A stretch of DNA of 64,000 nucleotides from Ruegeria atlantica (GTDB lineage Bacteria; Pseudomonadota; Alphaproteobacteria; Rhodobacterales; Rhodobacteraceae), in NCBI RefSeq assembly GCF_013033965.1, contig NZ_WQFE01000008.1:62001-126000 (forward strand), in the 5' to 3' direction. This document shows positions 63,813 to 64,000 of this stretch, in pieces. Each line of letters opens with the position of its first letter. Positions within the stretch are counted from its first letter, which is position 1. The notes beneath the pieces are model-generated. The model had not been told where the DNA came from, searched no databases, and saw only the letters and a program-made list of their open reading frames with translations. Made by a program: the position numbers and the translations under genes.

Positions 63813-64000
63813 CTCGAAAATGGCGTCCTCGGCTTTGGGCCGTAGTGCTGCTTGTACTCGGACTCGTCCTGTGCCTGCCCTTCGCTGGTTTGTTTTTGTT
63901 CAAGTTCTATGCCAACCAGCTTGTACAGCAGACCGAGGAAAGCCTGCTAACACAGGCGTCGGTCCTGGCGGCGGTATATGCTGAACTCTATCAGGCTGAA
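63809..64000 (+). CDS. Sensor histidine kinase, N-terminal part (CreC-like)
   Basis: The window shows only the first 64 residues: a basic start (MTRKWRPRL), one membrane segment (WAVVLLVLGLVLCLPFAGLFLF) and the start of a periplasmic sensor (LTQASVLAAVYAELYQAE). Its ATG overlaps the stop of the response regulator (ATGA), so the pair is translationally coupled. A GTG at 63797 is also possible. The catalytic core lies outside the window. Confidence 0.8.
   Translation, partial: MTRKWRPRLWAVVLLVLGLVLCLPFAGLFLFKFYANQLVQQTEESLLTQASVLAAVYAELYQAE

Noticed and set aside
1-64000. CRISPR arrays, tRNA, rRNA, insertion sequences or phage genes
   Set aside because: None seen: no regularly spaced repeats, no cloverleaf-like sequence, no transposase or integrase motif in any frame inspected.

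Overview
The window is a 64 kb piece of an alphaproteobacterial chromosome, most likely from the Roseobacter group (Rhodobacteraceae). This is an inference from gene content: DmsC, a mesaconyl-C4-CoA hydratase-like protein, several DMGDH/GcvT-type demethylases, HspQ, free-standing MnmD, a YbbN-like co-chaperone and a cobalt-type nitrile hydratase, with GC-rich sequence over most of its length. No rRNA, tRNA, CRISPR array, integrase or insertion sequence was recognised.

Positions 1-45,400 look like ordinary core chromosome. They hold the end of dmsC, dapA, a Slt70-like transglycosylase, a split mnmC pair (mnmD and a divergent FAD oxidoreductase), an OmpA-family lipoprotein, a WYL regulator with a palindromic operator, an RluA-type pseudouridine synthase and rarD. 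From 22,225 down to 12,192 runs a tight nine-gene minus-strand array. It is headed by an XRE-cupin regulator with two GTGAAA/TTTCAC sites and closed by a strong terminator. It encodes a LysE exporter, a GFA protein, two paralogous 816-818 aa DMGDH/GcvT flavoproteins, a cupin, an MDR oxidoreductase, a homocysteine S-methyltransferase and a GlxA-type AraC regulator. This reads as a dedicated pathway for stripping methyl groups from an unidentified methylated amine. Next come thiolase, an STAS/anti-sigma kinase pair, gamma-glutamyltransferase, hspQ, an AEC transporter, lolA, ftsK, an aminotransferase, an amidase, a UbiH-type hydroxylase, a Lon-N protein, a thioredoxin co-chaperone and xthA. At 39,840-45,418 a LysR regulator diverges from a five-gene catabolic operon: CmcJ/NvfI-like protein, LLM flavin oxidoreductase, SDR, crotonase and MDR.

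Positions 45,400-61,600 look different. The DNA is visibly more AT-rich, intergenic gaps are long, regulators are many, and TTG or GTG starts are frequent. Four copies of a roughly 77-bp degenerate intergenic repeat all lie in one orientation here, and one gene is frameshifted. The region holds a GNAT acetyltransferase, a secreted protein with a 1-Cys peroxiredoxin and a divergent AraC regulator, a VOC protein with a divergent TetR regulator over two near-identical palindromes, an SDR, a cobalt nitrile hydratase operon (alpha, beta, accessory protein), an acyl-CoA ligase, an NTF2-like protein, MarC, and a MarR regulator with a small membrane protein. It looks like accessory, partly acquired DNA.

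The last 2.4 kb holds a DUF4173-like membrane protein overlapping a CreB-like response regulator and the start of its sensor kinase, which is cut by the window end.
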